The position numbers and the translations under genes were made by a program. The notes below the pieces were generated by a model that made no database searches, was not told where the DNA came from, and saw only the letters and a program-made list of their open reading frames with translations. A DNA stretch of 64,000 nt from NCBI RefSeq assembly GCF_009905615.1, contig NZ_JAAAKW010000017.1, forward strand, positions 47,888-111,887, given 5' to 3'. Numbering within the stretch: the stretch's first letter is position 1; every line of letters starts with the position of its first letter. Shown one piece after another: positions 7,158-16,636 of this stretch. This DNA is from Pseudomonas sp. SLFW. Its GTDB lineage: Bacteria > Pseudomonadota > Gammaproteobacteria > Pseudomonadales > Pseudomonadaceae.

Positions 7158-9344
7158 TTACGCCTGCTCTTCCTTGTGCAGCTCAAACAGCAGCAACGAG
7201 CGCGGGGTCACGGTGTATTCGTTGCCGAATTCGAAGTGCTCCTTGCCCTTGATGTCCGGCTGGTTGGTGTCGACCAGGCTGACCCAGTTCAGGCCTTCCG
7301 GCACTTCTGGCAGGGTGAAGTTGACGCCTTCGTGGTGCGAGTTGACCACCAGCAGCATGGTCGCATCGCCACCGCGACGGCGAATCCCGGTCTCCTGCGC
7401 ACGGCCGTCGATGAGCATGCCCAGGCAACGGCCGTTGGCGTCATGCCATTGCTCGGTGGTCATCTCCTCGCCGCTCGGTGACAGCCAGGTCACGTCCTTG
7501 ACACCCAACTCCTCGTTGTACTCGCCGACCAGGAAACGGCCACGGCGCAGGATAGGGTATTTCAAACGCAGCTTGATCAAACGTTGCACGAACGCATGCA
7601 GCGCCTTGCCGTCTTCGTCCCAATCCCAGTTGACCCAGCCGATCTCACTGTCCTGGCAATAGGCATTGTTGTTGCCGTGCTGGGTGCGTGCAAACTCATC
7701 GCCCGCCACGATCATCGGCGTGCCTTGGGAGAACAGCAGGGTCGCGAAGAAATTGCGCATCTGCCGCAGACGCAGCGCGTTGATTTCCGGATCTTCGGTC
7801 GGCCCTTCAACACCATGGTTCCACGAGCGGTTGTCGTTGCTGCCGTCCTGGTTGTTTTCGTCGTTGTCCTCGTTGTGCTTGTCGTTGTACGACACCAGGT
7901 CGTGCAGCGTGAAGCCGTCGTGGGCGGTGACGAAGTTGACCGACGCATACGGCCGACGACCGCGCTGATTGAACATGTTGCCCGACGCGGTCAGACGGCT
8001 GGCGAGGTCGGCCAGTTGGCCTTCGTCGCCTTTCCAGAACGCGCGCACGGTGTCGCGGAACTTGTCGTTCCATTCAGCCCAGCCCGGTGCGAAATGCCCG
8101 ACCTGATAGCCACCAGGGCCGCAGTCCCAAGGTTCTGCGATGAGTTTGACCTGACGCAGCACCGGGTCCTGACGGCAGGCGACGAGGAAACTGTGACGCT
8201 CTTCGAACCCATCGTGGTAACGACCGAGAATGGTCGCGAGGTCGAAACGGAAACCATCGACGTGCATCTCGCTGGCCCAGTAGCGCAGGGAGTCGGTGAC
8301 CATTTGCAGCACGCACGGGTGGCTTAGGTCCAGCGTATTGCCGGTACCGGAATCGTTGATGTAGAAACGTTTGTCATCGGGCATCAGGCGGTAGTACGAC
8401 GCGTTGTCGATGCCACGCATAGACAGGGTCGGGCCGCGCTCGTTGCCTTCGGCGGTGTGGTTGTAGACCACGTCCAGAATCACTTCCAGACCGGCGTGGT
8501 GCATGTGCGCGACCATTTCCTTGAACTCGGCGATCTTGCCGTGGGCCAGGAAACGCGGATCAGGGGCAAAGAACGCGATGGTGTTGTAGCCCCAATAGTT
8601 GGTCATGCCTTTTTGCAGCAGGTGCTGGTCGTTGACGAAGGCGTGGATCGGCAGCAGCTCGATCGAGGTCACGCCCAGCCCTTTGATGTGCTGGATCACG
8701 TCATCGACCATGAGGCCTGAGAACGTGCCCTTCAGCTCATCGGGAACGGACGGGTGACGCATGGTGAAACCCCGAGTGTGGGTTTCGTAGAAAATGGTTT
8801 TCTCCCACGGCACGTTCACCCGCTGATCGCGGCCCCAGGTGTAAGCGGGGTCGATGACCTTGCACTTCGGCACGAAGGGCGCGCTGTCGCGCTCGTCGAA
8901 ACTCAGGTCGTCATCGGGGTGGCCGATGGTGTAGCCGAACAGCGCTTCGGACCATTTCAGCTCGCCGACCAGTTGCTTGGCGTAGGGGTCGATCAGCAGT
9001 TTGTTGTGGTTGAAACGGTGACCGTTTTTCGGGTCGTACGGGCCGTACACGCGGTAGCCGTAGACCAGCCCGGGGTGGGCGTCGGGCAGGTAGCCGTGGA
9101 AGATTTCGTCGGTGTATTCGGGGAGTTCGATACGTTCCAGTTCGGTCTCGCCGGTGGAGTCGAACAGGCACAGCTCGACCTTTGTCGCGTTGGCGGAAAA
9201 GATCGCGAAGTTAACCCCCAGGCCGTCCCAGTTCGCACCGAGCGGGAAGGGCAGGCCTTCGCGGATGCGCGACGCGGTGACTTCCGGGCTGTCGGCCTTG
9301 CTGGATTCATTCTTGGGGGCGGTGGTGTTTTCTTGCTTGCTCAT
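7158..9344 (-). CDS. glgX: glycogen debranching enzyme (isoamylase type, GlgX/TreX)
   Basis: 728 residues. Start ATG at 9344 (MSKQENTTAP) is chosen because AGGAA lies 6 nt upstream; the frame is open another 29 codons without support. The N-terminal CBM48-like domain (GLPFPLGANWDGLGVNFAIFSANA) precedes a GH13 barrel. The catalytic triad is visible in VDGFRFDLATILGR (Asp nucleophile), KLIAEPWDCG (Glu acid/base) and FVTAHDGFTLHDL (Asp). The enzyme hydrolyses alpha-1,6 branches of glycogen or limit dextrins, giving linear maltooligosaccharides for TreY/TreZ. It is the last gene of the minus-strand operon, 174 bp after the DUF2934 gene, with a terminator right after it. Confidence 0.95.
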   Translation of the reverse strand: MSKQENTTAPKNESSKADSPEVTASRIREGLPFPLGANWDGLGVNFAIFSANATKVELCLFDSTGETELERIELPEYTDEIFHGYLPDAHPGLVYGYRVYGPYDPKNGHRFNHNKLLIDPYAKQLVGELKWSEALFGYTIGHPDDDLSFDERDSAPFVPKCKVIDPAYTWGRDQRVNVPWEKTIFYETHTRGFTMRHPSVPDELKGTFSGLMVDDVIQHIKGLGVTSIELLPIHAFVNDQHLLQKGMTNYWGYNTIAFFAPDPRFLAHGKIAEFKEMVAHMHHAGLEVILDVVYNHTAEGNERGPTLSMRGIDNASYYRLMPDDKRFYINDSGTGNTLDLSHPCVLQMVTDSLRYWASEMHVDGFRFDLATILGRYHDGFEERHSFLVACRQDPVLRQVKLIAEPWDCGPGGYQVGHFAPGWAEWNDKFRDTVRAFWKGDEGQLADLASRLTASGNMFNQRGRRPYASVNFVTAHDGFTLHDLVSYNDKHNEDNDENNQDGSNDNRSWNHGVEGPTEDPEINALRLRQMRNFFATLLFSQGTPMIVAGDEFARTQHGNNNAYCQDSEIGWVNWDWDEDGKALHAFVQRLIKLRLKYPILRRGRFLVGEYNEELGVKDVTWLSPSGEEMTTEQWHDANGRCLGMLIDGRAQETGIRRRGGDATMLLVVNSHHEGVNFTLPEVPEGLNWVSLVDTNQPDIKGKEHFEFGNEYTVTPRSLLLFELHKEEQA

Positions 9345-9518
9345 GGGGATTCCTGACGTTCGAATGATTTCCTGAAGGCGAACAAAGCCTTTGTCGCAGG
9401 CTGGGACTGCGCCATTGGTGAAAACAGGCAAAGGGGTTGCCGCAGGGGGAACATCGTTTTCAGGCGATCCCTGCGGTCGAGGTTTGCTACGCGACCAGTC
9501 TTCGGTATACCCGAAGAC

Positions 9519-9923
9519 TCATGGCGCGGGTGGCTTGGCAGCCGCGGGTGTCTTCTTGGCCGCTGGTTTTGCGGCAGGCTTGGCAGCGGGCTTCGCAGCT
9601 GACGCGCCGTCAGCCGCAGCGGCTTTCGGTTTGGCTGGGGCCTTGGCCGCCGGTTTAGGCGCAGGCTTGGCCGCCGGTTTTTCAGCGGCTTTCGCAGCAG
9701 GCTTGGCGGCAGGCTTTGCAGCAGGTTTGGCTGCGGCGGCCTTGGGTTCAGCCTTGGGTTTGGCCGCTGCCTTGGGGGCAGCCGCTTTTTTAGGCGCCTT
9801 GGCTTCGGCGTCCGCCAGCTTGCGGGCCTGTTCCCAATGAACGGCGTCCTTTCCGTGAGGCTTGCCTTCAGATTCCCAGATCTGATGGGCGAGCTCTTTG
9901 ATTCGTTTTTCGTCGGCACTCAT
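9519..9923 (-). CDS. DUF2934 protein with histone-H1/AlgP-like lysine-alanine-proline tail
   Basis: 134 residues from ATG 9923 (MSADEKRIKELAHQIW). Residues 1-37 form the short helical DUF2934 module (IWESEGKPHGKDAVHWEQA). Everything after about residue 42 is low complexity: repeated KPAAKPAAK, PKAAAKPKAEP and similar units, strongly basic, like eukaryotic linker histone tails and Pseudomonas AlgP. The gene sits 17 bp after treY and before glgX in the same operon. I recall the P. aeruginosa counterpart region also has a small gene here, so the association looks conserved. A role in DNA or polysaccharide binding is only inference. The tail is repeat-prone, so its length may differ between strains. 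Confidence 0.85.
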   Translation of the reverse strand: MSADEKRIKELAHQIWESEGKPHGKDAVHWEQARKLADAEAKAPKKAAAPKAAAKPKAEPKAAAAKPAAKPAAKPAAKAAEKPAAKPAPKPAAKAPAKPKAAAADGASAAKPAAKPAAKPAAKKTPAAAKPPAP

Positions 9924-9940
9924 CTCGACACTCCCGGGTA

Positions 9941-12739
9941 TTACAAGGTTTGAATAAGCAGATTGACGGAAAATTCCTTGAGCGCTGCGCTGAGCGACAA
10001 TTCCTTGTTGTCTGTGACTGTAGCTTGCGCGAAAAGTCCCTTCCAATTTGGATTTGAATCAGCGAACGGCAGGAGGATTCGTGTATCGCCCCAATGTGCT
10101 GCATTGATGAATGGAGTTTGCGCAGTGCCCAATAGTTCAGCCGGCAAACGTGGTATCACAACGATAGCCCGCAAATCCTCCTTTTCCCGGGCAAATGCAA
10201 GGACGTGTGCGGCGTGTTCGCCGACCACTTCCAACGGTTGATAGCGGCCCTCACTGAACAGTGTCGGATAGAGATTGCGCAACCTGAGCACCTGCGCGAT
10301 CAACGCCTGTTTGATGCGACCGTCCTGCCACTGGGCAAGCAGCTCGGCGAGCGTCGTGAAGTCACTCAGCGCGCGTTGGCGAGCGGGGTAATCCACCGGA
10401 CGACGGTTGTCCGGGTCCACCAGGCTGAAGTCCCAGAATTCAGTGCCCTGATACAGATCAGGAACACCGGGCACGGTCATGCGCAGCAAAGTTTGCGCCA
10501 GACTGTTTAACGCCCCGGCAGGCGCGATGCGGTTGGCGGTGGCACCGATGGACTGACGCAAGGCGACGGTGTCCGGGCTCAGCAGCAACTGCTGGAGAAA
10601 CTCGCGGCAGGCGCTCTCATAGGGCTCGTTCGGCGCGCTCCAACTGCTCTGCAACTTGGCTTCGCGCAGGGCTTTTTCCTGCCATTGCGTGAGGCGTTTG
10701 GCGTAGTCCTCGAAGGCGTCTTCACCCTCCATGTTCAGCGGCCAGCTGCCCAGAATCGCTTGATAAAGCATGAGCTCGTCGCTGGGGCTGATCGCCTGAT
10801 CACCCTGTTTCAGCGGTGTCGATAACTGCTGCCAGCGCTCCACCTGTTCGGCATACCAAGGCGCCACTTCGCTGAGCACCGCCAGACGAGTCCGGGTGTC
10901 TTCGCCGCGCTTGTGATCATGGGTCGCAGTGGTCAAGAGGTTGTCCGGAAAGCTTGCACCGCGAGTGATGCACACTTCGTGAAACGCCTCGGGCGGTGCA
11001 CTGAAATGTTGCGGATGAAAGCCCACGTCGTTGCGCGACAAGAGCACGGCGGAGCGGTAGAACGAGGTGTCTTCCACCGACTTTGCAGCCACCGGCGAGG
11101 TCAGTTGCTGGAAGCGGTTGCACGCCTTGCGGCGCATCTCGCGCAATGGCCCGTTCGGGTAATCCCGCAGGCTCTCACCACCCAGCCAGCGGGCCAGATA
11201 ATCCAGCACGGGCCAGTCGCCTTCGTTGAGCATTTCACGCGCACCGGTCATGGCTTGCTGGAAATACCGCTCGTCCTCGGCCGAGCGTCCACGCGCGGTG
11301 ATGTAGGTGCGATAGACCGGGAAGTTGCCCACCAGCGCCAGCAGCGCACGGCGGATGGCATTGAGGGTCAGGTCGCGACTCATCACGTCGCTGCGGGCCA
11401 CCTGTAACAGCGCTTGTGCCAGGTTCTCGAAATCGCCCGCCAGGGTGCCGTGCAGCACCAGGTCCCGCGCTTCGAGCACTTCCTGATTGAAGTCCGCGGT
11501 GCGGCCGCTGATGCGGCTCCACAGCTCGCCAAGGACTTCTTCGCCCTTCGGATCATGTTGAAGCAGCGACACCTGGTTCATGAATTCATAACCGGTGGTG
11601 CCGTCGACGTTCCAGTCTTTACGCACCTGCTCGTCGGAACCGAGAATCTTCTCGACGAAGATCGGCACATGGCTCAGCTCGGTGCCTGCCGGACGCTGGC
11701 TGAGCAGGCTTTCGACGCGGCGATGCAGCTTGCGGCAGTAACCCCGAGGGTCGGCCAGGCCATCGATGTGGTCGATGCGCAGGCCGTCCACCAGGCCCTC
11801 TGCGATCAGCTGGAAGATCTTGCCGTGGGTGGCCTCGAACACCTGCGAGCGCTCGACCTTGAGGCCGCCCAGCTCGTTGATGTCGAAGAAACGCCGCCAA
11901 TTGATGTCGTCTCCCGCCGTACGCCAACTGGCGAGGCGATAGTCCTGGCGTTCCAGCAACTGATGAAGCCGTTTGAAACCTTCCGGGTCCTTGCCGTCGA
12001 ACTGCTTCAGGCCGTGTTCGATGGCGTCAATCAGGTCGGGGTTGTCCTTCACACACTTGGTCAGTTCGGCCTTGGCAGCCACGGCCAGGTCGTAGGCGTC
12101 GGGACTTTCATCCAGTGCAGAGAAGCGGCTGGCCAGGGCGTCCAGTTCAGGGCGTTTGGCCGCCTTCAGCAGCGGCGCGTAGGTGCCCGGATTGATCGGG
12201 AAGTGATGCTGATAGTGCTCGACACGGAAGCTGCCGTGCTCTGCATCGAACAGCAGCGGCACGTCGCCGTTTTGCAGCACGGTGCCGTAATCGGTGCTGA
12301 GGAAGGGCAGCAGCAATTGGCCCTTGAGCAGCGGGTCGGGGGAATTCCACTGAATGTCGAAGAACTTGGCGTAGGGGCTGCGTTGGCCCCATTCGATCAG
12401 GTCCAGCCACCAAGGGTTATCGGCGCCACCAACGGCCATGTGGTTGGAGACGATGTCGAGAATCAGCCCCATGCCATGCTTGCGCAGCTCGGCCACCAAA
12501 CGACGTAGCGCCGGTTCGCCACCCAGTTCAGGGTTGATGACGCGAGGGTCGACCACATCGTAGCCGTGCATCGAACCGGCGCGGGCCTTGAGCAGAGGGG
12601 AGGCGTAAACGTGGCTGATCCCCAGTTCGGCGAAGTAGGGGACCAGTGCGGTCGCGTCATCGAGGGTGAAGTCTTTGTGAAATTGCAGTCGCTGGGTCGC
12701 GCGCAGTGATTTGATGGGTGAGTTGACTGGGTGATTCAT
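9941..12739 (-). CDS. treY: malto-oligosyltrehalose synthase
   Basis: 932 residues, GH13 family. It converts the reducing-end alpha-1,4 linkage of a maltooligosaccharide into an alpha,alpha-1,1 (trehalose) linkage. The N-terminal ATQRLQFHKDFTLDDATALVPYFAELGISHVYASP is typical of the family. The catalytic residues lie in DGLRIDHIDGLADPRGY (Asp), PIFVEKILGSDE (Glu) and TATHDHKRGEDTR (Asp). The start ATG at 12739 overlaps the malQ stop (ATGA), so translation is coupled. TreZ, which releases trehalose from the TreY product, is two genes upstream. Length is within the family range, with no sign of truncation. Confidence 0.96.
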   Translation of the reverse strand: MNHPVNSPIKSLRATQRLQFHKDFTLDDATALVPYFAELGISHVYASPLLKARAGSMHGYDVVDPRVINPELGGEPALRRLVAELRKHGMGLILDIVSNHMAVGGADNPWWLDLIEWGQRSPYAKFFDIQWNSPDPLLKGQLLLPFLSTDYGTVLQNGDVPLLFDAEHGSFRVEHYQHHFPINPGTYAPLLKAAKRPELDALASRFSALDESPDAYDLAVAAKAELTKCVKDNPDLIDAIEHGLKQFDGKDPEGFKRLHQLLERQDYRLASWRTAGDDINWRRFFDINELGGLKVERSQVFEATHGKIFQLIAEGLVDGLRIDHIDGLADPRGYCRKLHRRVESLLSQRPAGTELSHVPIFVEKILGSDEQVRKDWNVDGTTGYEFMNQVSLLQHDPKGEEVLGELWSRISGRTADFNQEVLEARDLVLHGTLAGDFENLAQALLQVARSDVMSRDLTLNAIRRALLALVGNFPVYRTYITARGRSAEDERYFQQAMTGAREMLNEGDWPVLDYLARWLGGESLRDYPNGPLREMRRKACNRFQQLTSPVAAKSVEDTSFYRSAVLLSRNDVGFHPQHFSAPPEAFHEVCITRGASFPDNLLTTATHDHKRGEDTRTRLAVLSEVAPWYAEQVERWQQLSTPLKQGDQAISPSDELMLYQAILGSWPLNMEGEDAFEDYAKRLTQWQEKALREAKLQSSWSAPNEPYESACREFLQQLLLSPDTVALRQSIGATANRIAPAGALNSLAQTLLRMTVPGVPDLYQGTEFWDFSLVDPDNRRPVDYPARQRALSDFTTLAELLAQWQDGRIKQALIAQVLRLRNLYPTLFSEGRYQPLEVVGEHAAHVLAFAREKEDLRAIVVIPRLPAELLGTAQTPFINAAHWGDTRILLPFADSNPNWKGLFAQATVTDNKELSLSAALKEFSVNLLIQTL

Positions 12740-14808
12740 TGATCGCGCTCCGCGGCCTGTTGACGTGCTGCGGCAAGGATTTCCAGACGACGCGCCGCGT
12801 TGGCGTTGTCCAGCAATGAGGCGGTGTCGCCGGGTAAGCGCCGACGCCAGTTAGGGTGGCTGTCGATGGTGCCGGGAAAGTTGGCCTGCTCCTCGATACC
12901 CAAGGCGTCCTCAATGGGCAGCAGCACCAGTGGAGCGCGTGTATGGCCCAAGTAGCGCACGCTGCCATCGATCACGTCGCTTTCATTGCCGAGCGGGGCG
13001 TGCTCATAGTTAAGCTTCAACGCGGCACGCAATCCTTCGCGTTCACGCTCGCGCTCACCCCGCCAGCGGCGCTCGGCCTCGTCGTCGATATGGCCCAGGG
13101 TCTTGTTCCACTCGATGTCCAGTTCGCTGAGCCAGCCGGTCAGCGTCGGCAGGTCGTGGGTGCTGGTGGTGGCCAGGGCGTCGTCGGACCATTTGATGAT
13201 GGGCTTGAAGTGCGCGTTGTCCTGTTCGAACAACAGCACGCGCATGCCGAGAATGCCGCGGGTCGAGAGTTTTTCGTGCAGGCCTTCAGGCACGGTGCCC
13301 AAGTCTTCGCCGAGGACCACGGCCTTGTGGCGCCACGATTCCAGGCACAACAGGCGCAGCATGTCGTCGATCGGATAATTCAGGTAGGCACCTTCACTGG
13401 GCGGAGAGCCTTCGGGCACGACCCACAGGCGTTGCAGCCCCATGACGTGGTCGATGCGCAGGCCACCGGCGTGGGCGAAGTTGGCGCGCAGCATTTCGAT
13501 GAAGGCGCGGAAACCGTTGCGTTTCAAACCGGTGGGCGAAAACGCGGAAATACCCCAGCTTTGTCCTGCGCGGTTGAGGATGTCCGGGGGCGCACCGACG
13601 GTCAGCGACGACAGCAATTCATCTTGACGGCTCCAGGCCTGACTGCCCGTACCGTCGGCGCCCACGGCGAGATCACCGATCAGGCCGACACTCATGCCGC
13701 TGCTGCGTGCGGCCGTCTGGGCGCGTTCGAGACCACGGGCGATCAGCCATTGGGCGAAGGCGTGAAAGCCGATCTGTTCGCGATGGTCGGCGGCGAACGC
13801 CTCAATGACGCCACTGCGCGGATTCTTGTAATCGTCCGGCCAGTCATGCCAATTGCCGCTGATGCCAAGCACGTCGCACTGGTCGCGCAGGGCCTCGAAG
13901 CGGCAGTGGTTTTCCAGCGCTTCGCCACCCGCGTGGCGAAAGCTGTTGAAGTCCTGATGAAGCGGGTGGTCGCTGGCGATGAACGCTGCGTACAACGCTC
14001 GGTACAGTTTCCATTTGGCCGCCGCTGCGGCGGGCCAGTCGATCAGTGGCAAGTCTTCCAGACGCTTGAATTCATCCGCCAGCCCTGTTTCTTCCAGGGC
14101 TGCGCGCACGGCACGCTCGCCCAGAATCGTGCCCGGCGCGGCATACAGTGCGTTGAGAAACAGGCGGCTGGACGGCGAGTACGGACTGAAACGCTCGCTG
14201 TCGTTAGAGAACATCGCGTGCACCGGGCTGATGGCGATGGCTGCGGCGCCGCGCTCACCGGCCGAGCGGGCGAAGGTTTCAAGCGCCTGGGTGTCGCCGA
14301 AGCCGCCATCGCCTTCCCGGCGCAAGTAATACAGCTGCAAGGTCAGGCCCCAGGTGCGAGGGACGCTGACGTCCGCCGCCATGGCCAGGGTGTAGGCAGT
14401 TTTTGGCGCGACGGCGATCGTCAAGTGTTGGCCTGCAATCGCCAGCTGCTGATAACCCACTGTGGCCAGCGCGGGCAGTTCGGCCTTGGCGGTGAGCCTG
14501 GCGTCCAGACGCGATCCGTCTTCCAGCTCCAGCACGAACGGCGTTTCGGGCTTGAACCACGCCGAGAGGTCAAGATTGCTGCCGTGGTCGACGGTCAACA
14601 GCGGTGGCGGGGTGGTGGAGAGGCTTTGATCCTGCAAGCGTTCGAGGCTGGCAGCGATGTGTTCGTCGTTCTCGGCGGGGTAACCCAGCCCGTCGAGGAC
14701 CTTGCGCAGGACCTCGGGGCTGACGCGCTGCGGGCGTGCGTTGGCGTCCTTCCAATCGACTGACAGCCCGGCTTCGGCTGCCAGCATTTCCAGTTGCTCA
14801 TTGCTCAT
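12736..14808 (-). CDS. malQ: 4-alpha-glucanotransferase (amylomaltase)
   Basis: 690 residues, GH77. The enzyme moves alpha-1,4-glucan segments between chains and so adjusts maltooligosaccharide length. Visible motifs: GLRIDHVMGLQRLWVVPEG with the nucleophile Asp, VVLGEDLGTVPEGL with the acid/base Glu, and STHDLPTLTGW with the third Asp. About 150 extra N-terminal residues precede the barrel, as in other proteobacterial MalQ proteins. The start ATG at 14808 follows TGGAGGAACAGG. Both gene junctions are ATGA overlaps (treZ stop with malQ start; malQ stop with treY start), so the three genes are translationally coupled. Confidence 0.95.
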   Translation of the reverse strand: MSNEQLEMLAAEAGLSVDWKDANARPQRVSPEVLRKVLDGLGYPAENDEHIAASLERLQDQSLSTTPPPLLTVDHGSNLDLSAWFKPETPFVLELEDGSRLDARLTAKAELPALATVGYQQLAIAGQHLTIAVAPKTAYTLAMAADVSVPRTWGLTLQLYYLRREGDGGFGDTQALETFARSAGERGAAAIAISPVHAMFSNDSERFSPYSPSSRLFLNALYAAPGTILGERAVRAALEETGLADEFKRLEDLPLIDWPAAAAAKWKLYRALYAAFIASDHPLHQDFNSFRHAGGEALENHCRFEALRDQCDVLGISGNWHDWPDDYKNPRSGVIEAFAADHREQIGFHAFAQWLIARGLERAQTAARSSGMSVGLIGDLAVGADGTGSQAWSRQDELLSSLTVGAPPDILNRAGQSWGISAFSPTGLKRNGFRAFIEMLRANFAHAGGLRIDHVMGLQRLWVVPEGSPPSEGAYLNYPIDDMLRLLCLESWRHKAVVLGEDLGTVPEGLHEKLSTRGILGMRVLLFEQDNAHFKPIIKWSDDALATTSTHDLPTLTGWLSELDIEWNKTLGHIDDEAERRWRGEREREREGLRAALKLNYEHAPLGNESDVIDGSVRYLGHTRAPLVLLPIEDALGIEEQANFPGTIDSHPNWRRRLPGDTASLLDNANAARRLEILAAARQQAAERDQ

Positions 14809-16610
14809 CCTGTTCCTCCAACGTCACTCGATATCAGGCTGACAATGGCCGTGTAGGGATTGAGGGTGCCGCGCGAGGAAAGTTCTGCCGATTTTGGGTG
14901 GGACTCATGCAGCACGTGCTGCACGCTGTGTTCGTCGACCTGCACCGCGTGCTCGCTCAGGTTCAGGTCGATGCGCAAGACCTGTCCGTCGCCCATCTCC
15001 CAGCGTGCGCTGACGGCCTTATCGGCGAGCACGTCTGCACCCAGGGCTTTGGCGCCCTCCAGCCGAGGCACGATGTGCTCGCGACGAATCGCCAACAACT
15101 CGCGGTACAGGGCCAGCCAACTGCGATGATCCTGGCCGAGGTCGGTTTCCAGCAGCAAGGCGTCGAAAGCCGGGCGAGAGGCCTCGAAAGTCTTCAGCGC
15201 ATTCGGATCAGGGATCTGCTCACGCTTGGCCGGGTCGGCGAACGCCGCGAAATCCGCGAATTCCCCCCGGCGACCTTCGCGCACGGCGTCGGCCAGTTCG
15301 TCATGGAAGTCGGTGAAGAACAGGAACGGCTCACTTGCGCCCCATTCATCGCCCATGAACATCAGCGGGATCATCGGCGACAACAGCAACAGCGCCGTGG
15401 CCGCTCGCAGCGCGTGAGGCGGGCTCAACTGAACGAGGCGCTCGCCCAGCGCACGGTTGCCGATCTGGTCGTGGTTCTGCAGGAACAACACGAACGAAGT
15501 CGGCGACAAATGCGCGCTCGGTTCGCCCCGGGCGTGGCCGTGACGGGTGGACTCGCCCTGATAGACGAAGCCTTCGCCCAGCAGGCGTGCCAACTTGTGG
15601 GTTGGCTGTTCGGCGAAGTCGGTGTAGTACGCGTCGGTTTCGCCGGTCAGCAACACGTGCAAGGTGTTGTGGCCGTCGTCGTTCCACTGCGCGTCGTAGC
15701 CCTGATCCATGCGATGGGCTTCGTTGAATTCGTTTTCCAGCATCAGCCACACGTGACGGTCAGGCGCGGTTGCCTGACGCACCCGTTCGGCCAGTTCCTT
15801 GAGGAAGGTCGGGTCTTCGATGGCATGCACAGCGTCGAAGCGCAGACCGTCGAAGCGGTAGTCCTGCAGCCACATCAGCGTGTTGTCGATAAAGAAGTCC
15901 CGGACTTCGCGGCGCCGGAAATCGATGGCGTCGCCCCACGGGGTCTTCTTGTCGCTGCGGAAAAAATGCTTGGCGTACGCACCCAGATAGTTGCCATCCG
16001 GACCGAAGTGGTTGTAGACCACGTCCAGAATCACGGCCAGACCCAGACCGTGGGCCGTGTCGATCAAGTGCTTGAGTTGTTCCGGTGTGCCATAGGACGA
16101 CTGGGGTGCGTAGGGCAACACGCCGTCATAGCCCCAGTTACGATTGCCGGGAAACTGCGCGATGGGCATCAGCTCGACGGCGGTGACGCCGGTGTCGGCC
16201 AGATGCTGCAAGCGTTGTTCGACGCCCGCGAAGCCGCCGAGTGCGCCAACATGCAGTTCATAAATGACGGCTTCGTGCCAGGGCCGTCCGCGCCAGGCAT
16301 CGTGCTGCCAGCGGTAGGCATTCTGGTCCACCACTTGGCTGTAACCATGCACCTCGCTGACCTGAGCCCGGGAGGCCGGGTCAGGCACATGAAGGTCTTC
16401 GTCGATGGTGTAGCGATAGCGCGTGCCCGCCGGGCATCGAGCTTCGAGGACGAACCAACCGTCCTCTTGAGGCAGCAGGGCCAGTGACGGCCCATCCTCG
16501 ATCTCGACGCTGACGTAATAGGCATCCGGAGCCCAAAGGGCAAACCGAGTGTGTTCGGGATCTAGCAGGACGGCGCCGTGGCGCCAGTTCTCATCCGTGC
16601 GCGAAGGCAT
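14805..16610 (-). CDS. treZ: malto-oligosyltrehalose trehalohydrolase
   Basis: 601 residues. An N-terminal CBM48/E-set domain (FALWAPDAYYVSVEIEDG) is followed by a GH13 barrel. NWGYDGVLPYAPQSSYG and the long GLAVILDVVYNHFGPDGNY region are typical of TreZ. The catalytic residues are in GLRFDAVHAI (Asp), LMLENEFNEA (Glu) and QNHDQIGNRA (Asp). It releases free trehalose from the maltooligosyltrehalose made by TreY. It starts 26 bp after the glgA stop, behind GGGGTAACGG, and its stop overlaps malQ. Together with TreY and GlgX this makes a complete route from glycogen or maltodextrin to trehalose, a compatible solute. Confidence 0.96.
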   Translation of the reverse strand: MPSRTDENWRHGAVLLDPEHTRFALWAPDAYYVSVEIEDGPSLALLPQEDGWFVLEARCPAGTRYRYTIDEDLHVPDPASRAQVSEVHGYSQVVDQNAYRWQHDAWRGRPWHEAVIYELHVGALGGFAGVEQRLQHLADTGVTAVELMPIAQFPGNRNWGYDGVLPYAPQSSYGTPEQLKHLIDTAHGLGLAVILDVVYNHFGPDGNYLGAYAKHFFRSDKKTPWGDAIDFRRREVRDFFIDNTLMWLQDYRFDGLRFDAVHAIEDPTFLKELAERVRQATAPDRHVWLMLENEFNEAHRMDQGYDAQWNDDGHNTLHVLLTGETDAYYTDFAEQPTHKLARLLGEGFVYQGESTRHGHARGEPSAHLSPTSFVLFLQNHDQIGNRALGERLVQLSPPHALRAATALLLLSPMIPLMFMGDEWGASEPFLFFTDFHDELADAVREGRRGEFADFAAFADPAKREQIPDPNALKTFEASRPAFDALLLETDLGQDHRSWLALYRELLAIRREHIVPRLEGAKALGADVLADKAVSARWEMGDGQVLRIDLNLSEHAVQVDEHSVQHVLHESHPKSAELSSRGTLNPYTAIVSLISSDVGGTG

Positions 16611-16636
16611 CCGTTACCCCTTTTTCAATTCATCGA

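Noticed and set aside
12856..14763. 635-codon plus-strand open frame
   Set aside because: It is an antisense shadow of malQ: the composition is GC-skewed with no domain, while the minus-strand frame has the full GH77 motifs and clean ATGA junctions.
14736..16487. 583-codon plus-strand open frame
   Set aside because: Antisense shadow of treZ. The minus-strand frame carries all catalytic GH13 motifs.
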